A stretch of 40,543 nucleotides of DNA from Xylaria sp. FL1777. Its lineage: Eukaryota > Ascomycota > Sordariomycetes > Xylariales > Xylariaceae. A program made the position numbers and the translations under genes. Location of the stretch: contig MU400798.1 of the NCBI GenBank assembly GCA_022578965.1, forward strand, positions 1 to 40,543. Reading direction: 5' to 3'. Shown one piece after another: positions 1 through 11,300 of the stretch; within the stretch, counting starts at the first letter, position 1, and every line of letters starts with the position of its first letter. Under the pieces are notes generated by a model. That model worked only from the letters and a program-made list of their open reading frames with translations. It was not told the origin of the DNA and did not search any database.

Positions 1-22
1 TTTTTACTTATTAAAAAAATTT

Positions 23-27
<5 letters not shown>

Positions 28-63
<36 letters not shown>

Positions 64-103
64 AAAAAAAAAAAAAAAAAAAAAAGCAAAAAAAAAAAAA
101 ACA
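28..103. repeat. poly-A tract
   Basis: Nearly pure A with isolated C and G interruptions, next to the left copy of the terminal direct repeat. Similar A-rich tracts lie at 1985-2185, about 10080-10125 and 40390-40480. It could be the A-rich end of an element or simple low-complexity sequence. Confidence 0.8.
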
Positions 104-176
104 AAACAATTATCAAAAGTATAAAAAAGTATATAATATAGCAAATAAAAAAGTATATTTAAAATAATTAAAAGTA
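82..176 (+). repeat. window-terminal direct repeat, left copy
   Basis: Matches 40452-40543 in the same orientation: an A tract beginning with GC, then a shared core containing AAAAGTATAAAAAAGTATAT and an identical run of about 30 nt. The base differences in the alignable part are transitions (TATC/TATT, CAAATA/CAAGTA, AAGTAT/AAATAT) plus small length differences in the A tract. It is therefore a diverged repeat copy or, less likely, an imperfect overlap of contig ends. Confidence 0.75.
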
Positions 177-1984
177 AAAAAAGTAACCTAAAAGTTAAAA
201 AAAATAAATAATATATATAGCTTAAAAAGTATAAAGTATACTATATTTACTTATTTTAACAATAATTAAGCTTAACTAAATAAAATAATTTATTATTATT
301 TAAAAAACAGCTATTTATTATTATTTAAAAGTAACCGTTATTTTTATATTTAAAACAAAACAATAGTTCTTTATAAAGTATCTTAAAACTATAGCATATA
401 ACATTGTTTATTTAGCATTAAAGCATAAATTTTTTTATTTATATATTTATTATGCTTAAAGCTACTTAATGCTTAAAGCTATTATTTTTTTTAAATATAA
501 TATTTAAAGCATGCATGTTGTTCTTTTTTTTTAATAGTATTTTATGCAAGTAGTAAGTTTATATTTGCTTGCTTTATAGCAGCATTTTATTAAGTAATGT
601 TTTATTTATATTTATATTTAAAACAAAAAAAAGCTGCTAATTGTTTTAGCTTAAAAGCTTTTATAGCACTTAAAACTATATATATAATTTAATAATATAG
701 TTTAATAAATAAAAAAAGAAATAATAATAAAAGTAAAAGTAAAAAAAATGCAAAATTTACGTAATTTAAAAAACCTAATTTCTTTTTTTCTTTATTTGTA
801 TATAAAAAAAAAAAAAACACACATAAAAAACAAAACATTTTTACTATAAATCGGTTTTTTCTGTTTTTTTGTTATTTTATAGCTTTAAATCCTAATTTTT
901 TTATTATAGCGTTATAATATATTGCAAGTTTTTAGCATGTTTTATTTTGTTCTTTTTTTTTTAAGCAGTACTATAAAAAAAATTACATAAAGCTATAATA
1001 AATTAGCTATGCTATTATAATATACGCAAAAAAATAATAAAACATATTTATATTGCGTTATAATAAAGCAAAGAAGTTTTTGCAAACGTAGCAAATTAAA
1101 AAAAAAACAGCTTTAGCTTTTTTTTTTTAAAAAAACAACATAACTTTATAGCTTTAAAAGCCTACTGCACACTTAAAAATTTATAAAGTTTCTTTTTTTT
1201 ATTGCTGTTCTTATGTTTGTTTTTATTTATGCAAAAAGCTTACTATACGCTTAAAAACTTACAAAGTTTTTTTTTTTTATTTTACTACGCTTTTTATATA
1301 TTTTGTAATGCAAGCTTAATGTTTTTATAACTATTTGTTTAATTTAATTTATATAGCATAAAGTTATATAATATAAATAATGTTGCAGTTTTTAAAACAG
1401 CAGTAAAAATGTAGCACTTTTTATATTATATTATATAGTTAAGCTTGCTATAAAAAACAAAAAATTAATATACTTTGCTTTTAGTTAAACTTTTTTAATA
1501 AAAGTTCTAATTATACTAATAATAAACTTAGTGCTACATAGTTTTTTAAACCTTTAGCATAAGCAGCTAACATATAGCTTATAAAGTAAACTGCTTTTTT
1601 TGTTATGTTTTAATAAAAGCTAAACTTTTAAATATTTTTGTTAATTAAAAGCATACAAAAAAAGAATAATTATATATTTTTTAAAAGCACTTTATATTAA
1701 ATGTATAACTATTGTTTTGCAAGCAAAAAGCAAATTTATAAATATTAGTTATAAAAAGTTTTTTTATAAAGTTTATAATAGCCCGTTTTTATAAAACGCA
1801 AATTTAGCACGTTATATAAATTTATATACTATAATATAGCAGCTTTTTAGCGTTATTAAAATATTTAAAGCATTAATAAAAGCAATAAATATTAATTAAA
1901 ACCTTAATATAGTTAACAAATTAACAAGCTATAAAAGCAGCTATAAAGTGCAAATTAAGCAAGTTTTTGTTTTAAAAAAATTTA
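177..1984. other. AT-rich interval, no recognisable gene
   Basis: Decayed sequence rich in GC-centred words (AAGCTT, TAGCT, TTGCTT). The only structure I can support is a 78-bp duplication at 1156-1312, listed separately. No protein family could be read through the stops on either strand. Probably transposon remains. Confidence 0.5.
1156..1312. repeat. 78-bp tandem duplication
   Basis: Two adjacent copies, offset 78 bp: AAAAGCCTACTGCACACTTA at 1157 and its counterpart AAAAGCTTACTATACGCTTA at 1235. Both continue as AAAAxxTTAyAAAGTTT followed by a T run. Differences are C/T and G/A transitions (CC/CT, TGCACA/TATACG). Confidence 0.75.
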
Positions 1985-2063
1985 ATATAAAAAAAAAAAA
2001 TAAAAAAAAAAAAAAAATAAACAAATTTTAAAAAAAAAAAATTTTTTTTTTTAAAAATTTAAA

Positions 2064-2106
<43 letters not shown>

Positions 2107-2185
2107 TAAAAAAAAAAAACTAGAAAAAAATAAAAAAAAAGAAAAAAGAAAAAAACAAAGCTAAAAAAAGAAAAAAAAAGAAATT
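1985..2185. repeat. A-rich low-complexity tract
   Basis: Long A runs with scattered T, and from about 2100 with GA and G interruptions (AAAAAGAAAA). GA is otherwise rare in the window, so this tract may have a different origin or have escaped the mutation process. Its left part (TTAAAAATTTAAA then poly-A) resembles the first 40 bases of the window. Confidence 0.6.
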
Positions 2186-2354
2186 TATATTAAAAAAAAG
2201 CATAGCTTTAAAAAAAAACATAGCTTTAGAAAGTTTTTTTACGTTTAATGCTTAGCTAAATTATTTAATATATTATTGCTTAACAAAACTACTATAAATA
2301 TTACTTTTTAACTAAATAGCATTTATAATATAAAAAAAATAAATGCTTGCTATT

Positions 2355-2507
2355 ATTATAACATATAATAAAACAAACATATTAATACTATTACTAATAA
2401 ATTATAGCTTACTAAAACATAAAAATAATAAAACAAGCGTATTAATAATATTACTAATAAACTATAGCTTATAAAAACACAAAAATAATAAAACAAGCAT
2501 ATTAAGC
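2355..2507. repeat. 60-bp tandem array, about 2.5 copies
   Basis: AATAAAACAAxCATATTA-type words recur at 2371, 2431 and 2491, exactly 60 bp apart, with TTACTAATAAAyTATAGCTTA between them. Copies differ by C/T and G/A changes (AAACAAACAT, AAACAAGCGT, AAACAAGCAT). The unit shows no readable peptide. Confidence 0.8.
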
Positions 2508-5302
2508 TTAACTATATTATATATTAAATATATATATAAGTATTAAAATAAGACCTAAAAAAGTCTTTTTAAATTAGTTATAAAACAAAACAGCGCTTAT
2601 TATACAAAAAGCGTACATATATTTTATACTTTGTACTACAATAAAAACCTGCATGCTTTACTGCACTAAAAGTAGCATTTATTACTATAAACTAATAAAT
2701 ATACTTAAAACTAATAGCAAAATATAAAAAAGTTATTATTAAACTAAAGCATATATTTATTAATACGCTTTAAAACATTATATAAGCAACTAAGCTAAAA
2801 AACAAAAATAATATTTTTTTTAACTACTTTGCTTTTTTTTTTGCTTTAATAGTATAATAATAATATATATTATTACTTATAAAAAGATCTAAGTTTAAGT
2901 TTTAGCTAAAGCATAATATAAGCAATATATTTATACTAATAAATATATGCTTATTTGATTTTTTTTTTTTTTTAAAGCAATATTACGTGTTGTTTTTTTT
3001 TATATAATATATAGCACTATTAATACTACTTTTTTATATTTTTTTTTTTGCTAACGTTTTACTAAAAAGCATTTTTTTTAAAAAAGCATTAAATATATAA
3101 AACATATAAAGCATTTTTGCTATATATTTCTTGCTTTTTATTCGTTTTAAACATAAATTAGTTTTTAAAAAACCTTTGTTTTAAGCAAATATTACTTTTT
3201 TATGTATTTATTATAGCTATTATTTATACTTATATATTTGCTTACTTTAACTTAGGTTTTTTTACGTAAAAACGCTATTAAGCTGCTTTATAAATAATTT
3301 GCTTTTTTTTTTTTTTTTTTTTAACTTTTTTTGCTTTTTAAAAAGTATGCTTGCTAAAGCTTAAATTTTACATTATTTATATATGTTTTCTTTTTTTACT
3401 TATAATTCTTTTAGCTTTTTTTATTGTTTTTTTAAAGCAAGTTTTGCTTACAAAACTTAACTAGCTTGCTATGCTTTTTTTTTTTACTGCAGCTTTTTTA
3501 AGCAAAGTTTTAAATAGCTTTGCAAGTTTTTATTTTTTTGCTTTTTTTATGCATTATAACATATATACTAAGCTTATTGCTTATAAAAAAAGCGCAAAAT
3601 ATGCAAAAGCTATAGTTTTTTTGCGCTTTAATAACATAGCACTATTAAACAATATACTTGTTTTCTGTAGGTTTAGTTTTATAAAAAATAGCTGCTTATT
3701 ATAAGCACTATAAACGTATAGCATAAAAAACTAGCTTAATATAGCAATTTAATAGTAGCTATATAATGCTTTTAGTTTTAAGCAATAAAAACAATAATTT
3801 TATAGCTTTATATATAGCTTTTAGCCTTTAAACAAAAAATTTTATAAAAACTTTTTGCTTTTTTTTTTTTTGTGCTAAACTATTTACAGCTTTATTAAAA
3901 AATGCAGCTTGCTATTTATTTTATAATCTAAAAAAATAAAACTACTATAATAAGTTTATAAAATATTTAAAATAAAAAAACATATGTTTATATAATAATA
4001 ACAACTATAATTTATATATTAACTTTTTTTAAAGCATAAAAGTTTAGCAGCTAGCAATTAATAATAAAAGCATTAAAAATAAACATAACTTTTATATAAT
4101 ATTATAAAGCTATAAAAAGTATTAAGCTTGCATAAAAATTTTATAATAGTACAAAAACAAAGTATTTATATAATTCGCAAAAAAGTTAAGCATTTACTTT
4201 AGCGTAACATTTATAGTTTTAAAAGTAGTACTTTTTTTGTTTTACTATTTTATAAGCTTATTTATTACTACTACTAAAAGCGTAGTTTTTTTTAGTTATT
4301 AAAAGCTAAAAATAAGCTATAGCAAGCTTTAAAAATCTAAAATAAAATAGTACACTAAAAATAAAAGTACTATAAAAAAAAGCAATATTAAAATATAAAA
4401 CTTATTAACATTTATACATAAAATAATAATGCTATTAAAAAAAAACTAGCTTATTACTTAAGCAAAAACTAAGTTGCTTTTAGCTATATACTATATAAAG
4501 CATAAATATATATTAGCATGCTTTATAAATTAAATAAAAAAAGATTTATTTATGTTATTTTGCTTATTATATTGCTTTATTTTTTATTTTTGTTGCTATA
4601 TAATATAAAAATACTATAGTTTTACTACTAAACAAAACTTAATTAGTTATATATAAACTTAAGCATATGCTATAATTTATACTTAAACTTTTTTATATAA
4701 ACTTTTGTATATATATATGCTTAGCTATAAAAACTTTTTTATATAAAGCTAGCTATAAAACCTCTTTTATAAAAAAAAAAAAAAAATAACTATTATTTTT
4801 AGCATACTATAATTTATAAATACTTGTATTATATAAATAGTTATAATACTAAAATATATGCATTACTTTTTTGCATACTTTATGTGCTAATATAAATGCA
4901 TTAAGCATAATATATTAACTGTATTTTTATTTATTAAAATTTTCTTTTTTTAAAGTATTTTTATCTACTTAATAAGTTTATATATTATATTTAGTGCCTT
5001 TATAAATATTATATTATTTTTAACCTATTTATGCTTTTTTTGTTAAATTATTTCTTTTTTTTTTTTTTTTGCATTTTACTACCTTTTTTTTTTTGTTTTT
5101 AGTATTCTTTAATTACTTAGTACTATACGTAGTTTTTTACGCAGTAATTACTTTTGTTTTATTTTGCTACGCTTATTACTTTTATAGTTGTTTTTTTAAA
5201 GCGTTTTTATATATTAGCATAAAATAGCTAACTAATATATAACTTTTTATGCTTTTTTTATTATAAAGTTTATTAAGTTTAATATAACTATTTTACCTTT
5301 TT
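2508..5302. other. AT-rich interval, no recognisable gene
   Basis: Sequence of the same composition as the rest of the window. The open frame at 3471-3704 (+) encodes a Phe/Leu-rich chain with no family signature and is most likely chance. No array or convincing long inverted repeat was seen. Likely unclassifiable transposon debris. Confidence 0.5.
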
Positions 5303-5534
5303 TGAATTCTTTACACTTAACTATAACTTTGTGAGTTCAAGCTTAATTATTAAATAATTAAGATTGCTAGAATTAGTGTAGCAACTTTTATTTACTAAAT
5401 AGGTTATATTTTATCTGTAAAGTGCAAATATAACAAAAAATAAAGAAATAGTGTTAAATAACTTATTTATTAAAAATGTAACTAATATATTATTAAGACT
5501 TACTAGTAATATAACTATAAAGCAGCAGCGTTTT
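5303..5534 (+). promoter_or_regulatory. LINE 5' leader
   Basis: Conserved between the full-length copy and the short copy at 14203. Shared words include TATTAAATAATTAA and AAATATAACAAAAAAT. A segment of about 55 bp (roughly 5446-5501) is absent from the short copy. An internal promoter is expected for LINEs but none can be identified here. Confidence 0.6.
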
Positions 5535-6830
5535 AACAAAAAACGTAAAGCTAACAAACTTTTTAGTATATAAAAAATAGTTAATAGAATTATAAAACTA
5601 GTATTATAGCTACTAATAAAAGAAAAAATAGCAAAAGAAATCTTTTTTTAAAAAAACGCAAAAAAAGCGTAAATAGTATATACGTTAAAAAAAGCCTAAG
5701 AAAGCTAGCAAAGCATAAAGCTTAACAATAAAAATAACCTTAATATACTTATAACTTATTATAACTTAAATGCTATTATAAAAGCTAACTAAAAAAGCAT
5801 TAAAAATACTATTTAAAAGCTTTTTTAATAAACTTTGTTAAACGTAAACATATTAAAATTTTAAACATAAATTACAGTTTTATAGCTAGCTTGTAATAAT
5901 AAAGTAGTACTATTTAAGCAAAACAAAAAAATGCTAATTAAAGTTAAAAAACAAGCTAATAACTTTAAAAACAAAACATTAGCTAATATTATTAAAGCAA
6001 TAAATATAGCATTTATAAGCAGCAATATAATTATTGCTAAAAAGCTATATAGTAAAAACATAGTAATTACTTTTAAAAAAGCAGTGCTTTAAAAAGCTAA
6101 AAAAAAAAAATAAATTATAAAAGCTTTTAAAAAAAAAATTAAAGGTATAATAAAAAGAAGTAGCATTAATAATAAAAAGCGTTTTAGTAAAACAAGTTAA
6201 AGCAATATATTTAAACGAAGATTTATTGTAGCTATTATGTAATAAATACTTTAAAGTTATAAAGTATAAAAAAATGCTGTTTAAAAACATAAAAGCTAAA
6301 TTTGCATTAATATTATTATATATAAGTAGTATTATAGCAGCTAAAACAATATATAAAAACGGCTTTTTATAAAAAGCTTAACTGTTTAATTATAAACTTT
6401 TTGCTATAAAGCTTAAAGTTATATAATGCTTTAATTATTATAAATATAGTTATATAGCTAAATATTGCTACAAAAACTTAAAGTATAATTATTGCTTAGT
6501 TTTAAAGCATTAAAAAAGTAAAAAAAACTGCTTAATAAAAACGTAAAAAGCAAAGCAAAAATGCATAAATTATAAAAAAGCGCATATAGCATAAAATAAA
6601 GCTTGCTAAAAAAGAGTTAAACAAAAAAACAAAGCAAAAGCAGTATATATATTATAACTTAAAAGCTTTTAAAGTGCTAAAAAAGCAGCAGCAATAAGCA
6701 AAAAAATAAATAAAAGTAATTTAAAAATGTTAATAGTATTAATATTTACAAAGCTAAATAAAAAAAAGTTACTAGCAAAAAAACAGCAAACTAGCAATAT
6801 AAGCAAAAATTTATTTTTATTAATTTAATA
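5535..6830 (+). pseudogene. LINE ORF1 (gag-like, CCHC zinc-knuckle) remnant
   Basis: LINE ORF1 proteins bind the element's RNA and usually end in zinc knuckles. Seen: from 5535 a basic reading frame (NKKRKANKLF..., then IVNRII-LVL-LLIKEKIAKE) is shared with the copy at 14203. At 6427-6468, in another register, comes CFNyYKYsyIAKYC, readable as Cx2Cx4Hx4C with the second Cys mutated to Tyr (TGT to TAT) and His to Tyr (CAT to TAT). At about 6565-6610 comes KCINyKKAHIA-NKAC-KR, matching the last knuckle of fungal LINE ORF1 proteins, with stops at positions where Trp and Pro are usual. The register change between N- and C-terminal parts implies at least one indel. Start and end are approximate. 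Confidence 0.75.
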
Positions 6831-9800
6831 ATATATAATATTGCTTTTTAAAACATTGCAAGATTTAAAAACAATATAATATATATATTATAAAACAACA
6901 GCTTTAATTATATAGTAGTTTAAAAGCTAATAATTAATAAATATAGCAATATATATTGCTTTAGTAATAATAGCTACTAAGTTGTTTAGTTAAAAAGTAA
7001 AGCTACGTTATATATAAATAAAAAAATTGCAATAAAAATGCTAGCAAAAAACGCTAGTAAAAACTAAGCAAAAGTTATAATAAGTAATAATAATTTAGTA
7101 ATATTTTTATAGTTAATATATTTGCTAAATTAAAAAAAAATAGTTTAGCGTAGTTTAATTTAAAAAATATATAAAGTAAGCAAGCTAAAAAAACGTTATA
7201 TATTTATAAGCAACTTTAACTTTTATTATTTATTATAGAACTTAAAAAGCAAAAAAAGCTAAAAAACAAATAAACTGCTTAAATTTACTGCATAATAAAA
7301 TCTTATACTAGCTACTTTTTAAGAAAAAATAACTAAAATAAAGCATAAATAAAAAAGCTTAATAATAAACTTAGTATAAATGTTTAATAATTTAGCTACT
7401 ACTTATTAAAAGGACTTAAAGTAGCTAAGTTTTAATTATAAAGTACTAAAAGTTATAATTAATTTAAAAGCAGCTTTGCAAAAATACTTAAAAAAAGCAA
7501 AAAAATAAAACTAGCTTAAATTAAACAAAAATAAAGCAGCTATAAAAACAAAAGTTATTATTATAAAAATATATATACTGCATATATTTAGCAAGCTAAA
7601 TAATGCTTTTAATTTTTTAATTTAACAATTAGTAAAAATAGCAAATAAAATAACGTTTAAAAAAATTATAAAAAGGAAATACTAAACATTATTTTAGTAG
7701 TTTTTAGAAGTAATTAAAACAAAAAAAAAAGCAAAACAAGCATATTATAAGTTTTAAAGCAAAAGAACTAAAGTAGCATAATAAGCTTTTAAGAAAAAAA
7801 AAAGCCTTTAGTAATAAAGTAAAAAAAGTATAAAAATGCAGCTAAAAATAAACATTTATAAAAACATTTAAAGATTTTAAGTTATTATAAAGCTTAGCTA
7901 AATAAGCAAAGTTTGCTTACGAGCTAGCTTTAAAGGTTATTATAATTTTACTGCTAAAACAAATAAAAAAAAAGCTGCTTTTTATTAATACTTTTAAAAA
8001 AAAAACAGCTTTACTAGCAAAACGCTTTTTTTTTGTACTACTAGCAAACTTATTTAATATATTTAAAAAAAACCTAACTTATAATAGCTACTAAAAGTTT
8101 ATAATTAACATTAATACAAAAAAAAAAAACATAATATTGCTAATATAAAAATTAGTGCTATAAAAAGTGCTAAAAAATAACTTATTATTTAATAGCTTTT
8201 TTAAAGCTTATAAACTTGCTTTAGCAAAAAAAATAGCAATATTATATATTGCTAGCTTTTTATTAAAGTATTACTTAGTGCAATTTAAGCAAACAAAAGT
8301 AGTAGTTATACTTAAACCTAGAAAATCAGAAAAAACTAAAAAAATAGCTAAAAAGTAGCGCTTTATTATGCTTATTTATATAATAAAAAAAGTACTAAAA
8401 AAAAAGCTATATTATTATATAGCAAAAGTAGCTAAATAAAAAAATCTTTTGCTAAATAATTAAATAAATAATAAACAAAACAAATTAATAAACATAGCTA
8501 TTAAACTAGTATTAAAAACAGCAAAAAAAGCAATTAGCAAAAAAAATATAACGTTTTTATTATAGCTAAACATTATAAAAGCTTTTAATACTATTAATAA
8601 AAAAAACATAATATATATTTTATAATAAAAGAGCTTTTTTTCTTAAATAGTTATATAAGTAAACTTTTTTATATTAAACTATATAGTACGTTTTTGCTTT
8701 AATAAAGCGATATTTTAGCTAATAGCATTAAAAGTTAAAGTTCTTTAAAAGTTTTTGCTTTTATTTTTTTTTTTTTTTTATATATTTTAATATTTTATAA
8801 TAACCTTGCTATATATTAAAAGCTAGTAGTAATTAGCTTTACTAATAATACTAACTTTATTACAGCAAACCTAAATATAAAGCAAAACTATAAAGCTTTA
8901 AAAGCAGCGTAAAAAACGTATAAAAGCTAAGCAAAATAATATAAAATAAAGTTTATACTACAAAAAAGCAAATTAATGTACTTTTTTAGCAATAAAACAG
9001 TATTTATGCAAGTAGTATACCTTTTTAATATAATAATATACTTAAAAAATAGCGCAAAGTTTTTAAAAGTATAATTTAATAAAAACATAAAATAAAAAAA
9101 ATATTTAGTAAAGCTTAAAAAAAAACTAAGCATTTAGTTATACATAATAACTAAGCTATAAAACTTTATATAAAGCAATAATATAGCAAAAGTAAAGCAA
9201 ATATATATTATAATAATGCAAAATACTTTAATTTATAGCATAGCAACTTAACATAAAAACTTTAAAGAAAACAAAACAAAAAATATTATTAACTTACTAG
9301 CAGCAACTTAAAATAAGTGCTTTAAACGCATAGCTAAAGCTTTTAAAGCAACTAAAATAAAGCATTTAAAAACTAAAATAAGGATTTTTTTTATTAACTT
9401 GTATTTTAATAGTAAAGTAGTAGTTTGTAAGTATTATATAAAAAGCTTAGCAGCTAAAAAGTTAATCTAAAAAACAACAAAAAAAATTAGAACTTTTATT
9501 TAAAACACAAAAGCTTAAAAAGCTAAAAACTAAACAAAAGGCAAGCTTATAAGCAACAATAAAAGCATAGCTAAAAAAAATTTAATGCTAGCTTTAAACT
9601 TTTAGCAAAAAAAGTAGTTAAAAAAAAAAAAACTTAAAATTACACTAAAAAAGAAATAAATAAATAAATAAAGCTAAACTAAAATAAGCAGCAGTTATTT
9701 AGTAATAACTAAACAAAAGCTTAGCAAAAATAAAACTTTTAAGAAGTATAACAAATTATTAAAGTATAAAATAGCTATAATAATATAAATGTGTATTAAA

Positions 9801-10072
9801 AAAATAGAGCTAAAGGCGTTTTTGCATAAAAAAAAAGTTTTAAGCTTTTTTATACCTTTTTGCAAATGCGCAAAAAAAAAAAAAACCTTTTAATATATAG
9901 TTTTACGTTATAACTTGCTAAAAAATAAAAAAAAGCAGCTATAAAAAAGCTTTACAGCTAAGCTACTATAAACTAACAAAAACTTATAACTAGCTATAAA
10001 AAAGCTTAAAGCTATAAGTAATATTATAAAGTAGCTATTTGCTACTAATAGAATAGCAATATATAATAAAGC

Positions 10073-10085
<13 letters not shown>
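6831..10085 (+). pseudogene. LINE ORF2 (reverse transcriptase polyprotein) remnant
   Basis: ORF2 of such LINEs copies element RNA into DNA at the target site. One frame (codon starts at positions 1 modulo 3) is readable without a frameshift from about 7858 to 10080. Landmarks: TALLAKRFFF (about 8010); QFKQTKVVVILKP (8281-8319), the usual segment before the RPISLL motif; motif A LNIIKAFN (about 8569-8592), with both Asp read as Asn; KVL-KFLLLF (about 8728-8757) for GVPQGSPLSP; FTNNTN (8839-8856) for the FxDDxN catalytic box, both Asp now Asn; and the thumb, with AKVKQIYI and LAAT-NKCFKRIAKAFKAT. Near the end, IELKAFLHKKKV and CKC precede a decayed His and Cys. Roughly 45 TAA/TAG stops occur and no TGA. 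The endonuclease expected at the N-terminus (6831-7800) could not be read with confidence, so the start is inferred. Confidence 0.88.
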
Positions 10086-10110
<25 letters not shown>

Positions 10111-10433
10111 GAAAATAAGGAAAAAACTAGCAAAAAAGGCAAAAGCGCCTCTTTAAAAGTTCTAAAGAACAAAAAAAAAGCTTTTATGTGCTTTTTAAAA
10201 AAGCAAAAGGTTTAAAAGCTTTAAAAAAAGTTCTTTTGCTTTTTAACTATTATTTTTTATTTAGCAAGCTAGTTAATAAAAACCAGTTATTATAAAATAA
10301 AAGAACTTTAAAATAGCAGTATAAATATTATTACATAAGGTTTTTATCTAGCTTTTTATACGGTTTTACTTATAGGTACACAAGTAGAAAAACCGTGCTA
10401 CAAAGTAGCACAGCGGGTTATTAATAATAATAT
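10086..10433 (+). other. LINE 3' UTR
   Basis: Begins in an A/purine-rich stretch and is closely matched by 14580-14870. Shared words are AAAGTTCTTTTGCTTTTTAAC, split here as AAAGTTCTTTTG and CTTTTTAAC, and ATAAATATTATTACATAA. It ends with nested hairpins and AGCGGGTTATTAATAATAAT, after which similarity to the short copy stops. In LINEs the 3' end is what the reverse transcriptase recognises, which fits its conservation in both copies. Confidence 0.75.
10361..10411 (+). other. LINE 3'-terminal hairpins
   Basis: CGGTTTTACTT (from 10361) pairs imperfectly with AAGTAGAAAAACCG (ending 10395). It is followed by a perfect 7-bp stem GTGCTAC-AAA-GTAGCAC at 10395-10411. This is one of the few C/G-rich spots in the element. 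The short copy at 14203 has the first arms but lacks the 7-bp hairpin. It may be a recognition structure for the element's reverse transcriptase. That role is inference. Confidence 0.6.
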
Positions 10434-10599
10434 AATAATATATAACTATTTTTAAACTTTTAAAATATATATGTATTTTATTTTTTTTTAAACTTAATTG
10501 CTTTTTTGCTTTAAATAAAATAGTTTGTATTTTTACTATTAAAACTAAAAGTAACTTTTTAAAATTAACTAATAGTATTTTTGCTATTTTTTAAACTTT

Positions 10600-11300
10600 T
10601 TTAGCAAATAAAATCCTTTTTATATAAAAAAGCATAAGCTTAACTGCTTTAAAGCTAAATTAAATATTATTTTTTATAAAAGCTTATTAAAACGCGTTTA
10701 AAAATGCAACTAAAAAATTTGCTTTGTTTATATAGGTTAAATGCTGCTATATAAACTGTTTTATATATTGCTTATAACGCTATTAAAAAACATAAAAAAA
10801 AACCAAATTAAAAAGTTAAAGCTTATAAAACAAATAAGCTAACATTTAAAAAAAAAATATATTATTAATATAGTAATATTTTTTAAATTTTATTATATAG
10901 TAGCTTTTTTAAACATTTAAAATTAAAAAACGTTTAACTTTTTTAGTATAGCTTTTTATATAAGCATTAAAATATTAAATTTAGCTTTTAGCTATTTTAA
11001 GCATATTATAGCTATTTTTAAATAAACTAATAATTTAGTTAATTAGTAGTTTTTTATTATAATATTATAATGCTAAATATATTTTGCTTAAAAAAATAAA
11101 ATATAGTAATACTGCTTAACCTTAAAAGTTAATAGCTTAATTTATTATTATTTATATTTTGCTTTTTAGTTTTGCTTGCTTAAAATGTTTACGTTTTTTA
11201 GCGCTAATTATTATTATTAAGCTAATATTTTTATGCATTTAAAACTTTATTTTGCTAAAGTTATAAATATTTTTTATTTATATGCTATGTTTTATAATAA
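10600..11300 (-). pseudogene. pogo/Fot1-like DDE transposase remnant
   Basis: Enzymes of this Tc1/mariner-related family cut and paste DNA transposons with terminal inverted repeats. Read on the - strand from 11265 downward: YNFSKIKF-M (11265-11242), corresponding to the YNFDExGF motif around the first catalytic Asp, where Ser is now encoded. Next come ISAKKRKHFK and AINF-G-AVLLYFI, corresponding to the NxxGWxxPPFLI segment. KI-KILLY--Y is followed by LNVSLF (about 10849-10833) for PLDVSLF, whose Asp now reads Asn. Last is HLTYINKANFL with KNNI-FSFKA (about 10740-10650), the C-terminal pattern HI.KxDFL...NIxxGFxxxG. Stops lie at Gln/Trp-type positions. The N-terminal DNA-binding region should lie at 11300-12700 but is unreadable. 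Terminal repeats were not found. The element directly adjoins the LINE 3' end. Confidence 0.7.

Larger units (their letters stand above)
5303..10433 (+). mobile_element. degraded fungal LINE (non-LTR retrotransposon), near full length
   Basis: About 5.1 kb. Order on the + strand: 5' leader (5303-5534), ORF1 with zinc knuckles, ORF2 with reverse transcriptase and C-terminal Cys/His domain, A-rich stretch, 3' UTR with hairpins, then a TTATTAATAATAATA-like tail. No long terminal repeats are present. Left and right limits come from where similarity to the short copy at 14203-14870 starts and stops, so each is uncertain by about 15 bases. The domain order and RT sequence resemble ORF1/ORF2 LINEs of Pezizomycotina (Tad1/I-like group), and I cannot assign the clade more closely. 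Coding potential is abolished by stops and by loss of catalytic residues. Confidence 0.9.

Noticed and set aside
5325..5345. GTGAGTTCAAGCTT in the LINE leader as a pol III B box or tRNA-derived SINE head.
   Set aside because: No matching A box at the right distance and no cloverleaf. The short copy has lost the motif.
5861..6290. Two - strand open frames of 66 and 81 codons.
   Set aside because: They lie opposite LINE ORF1 on the + strand and are its shadows.
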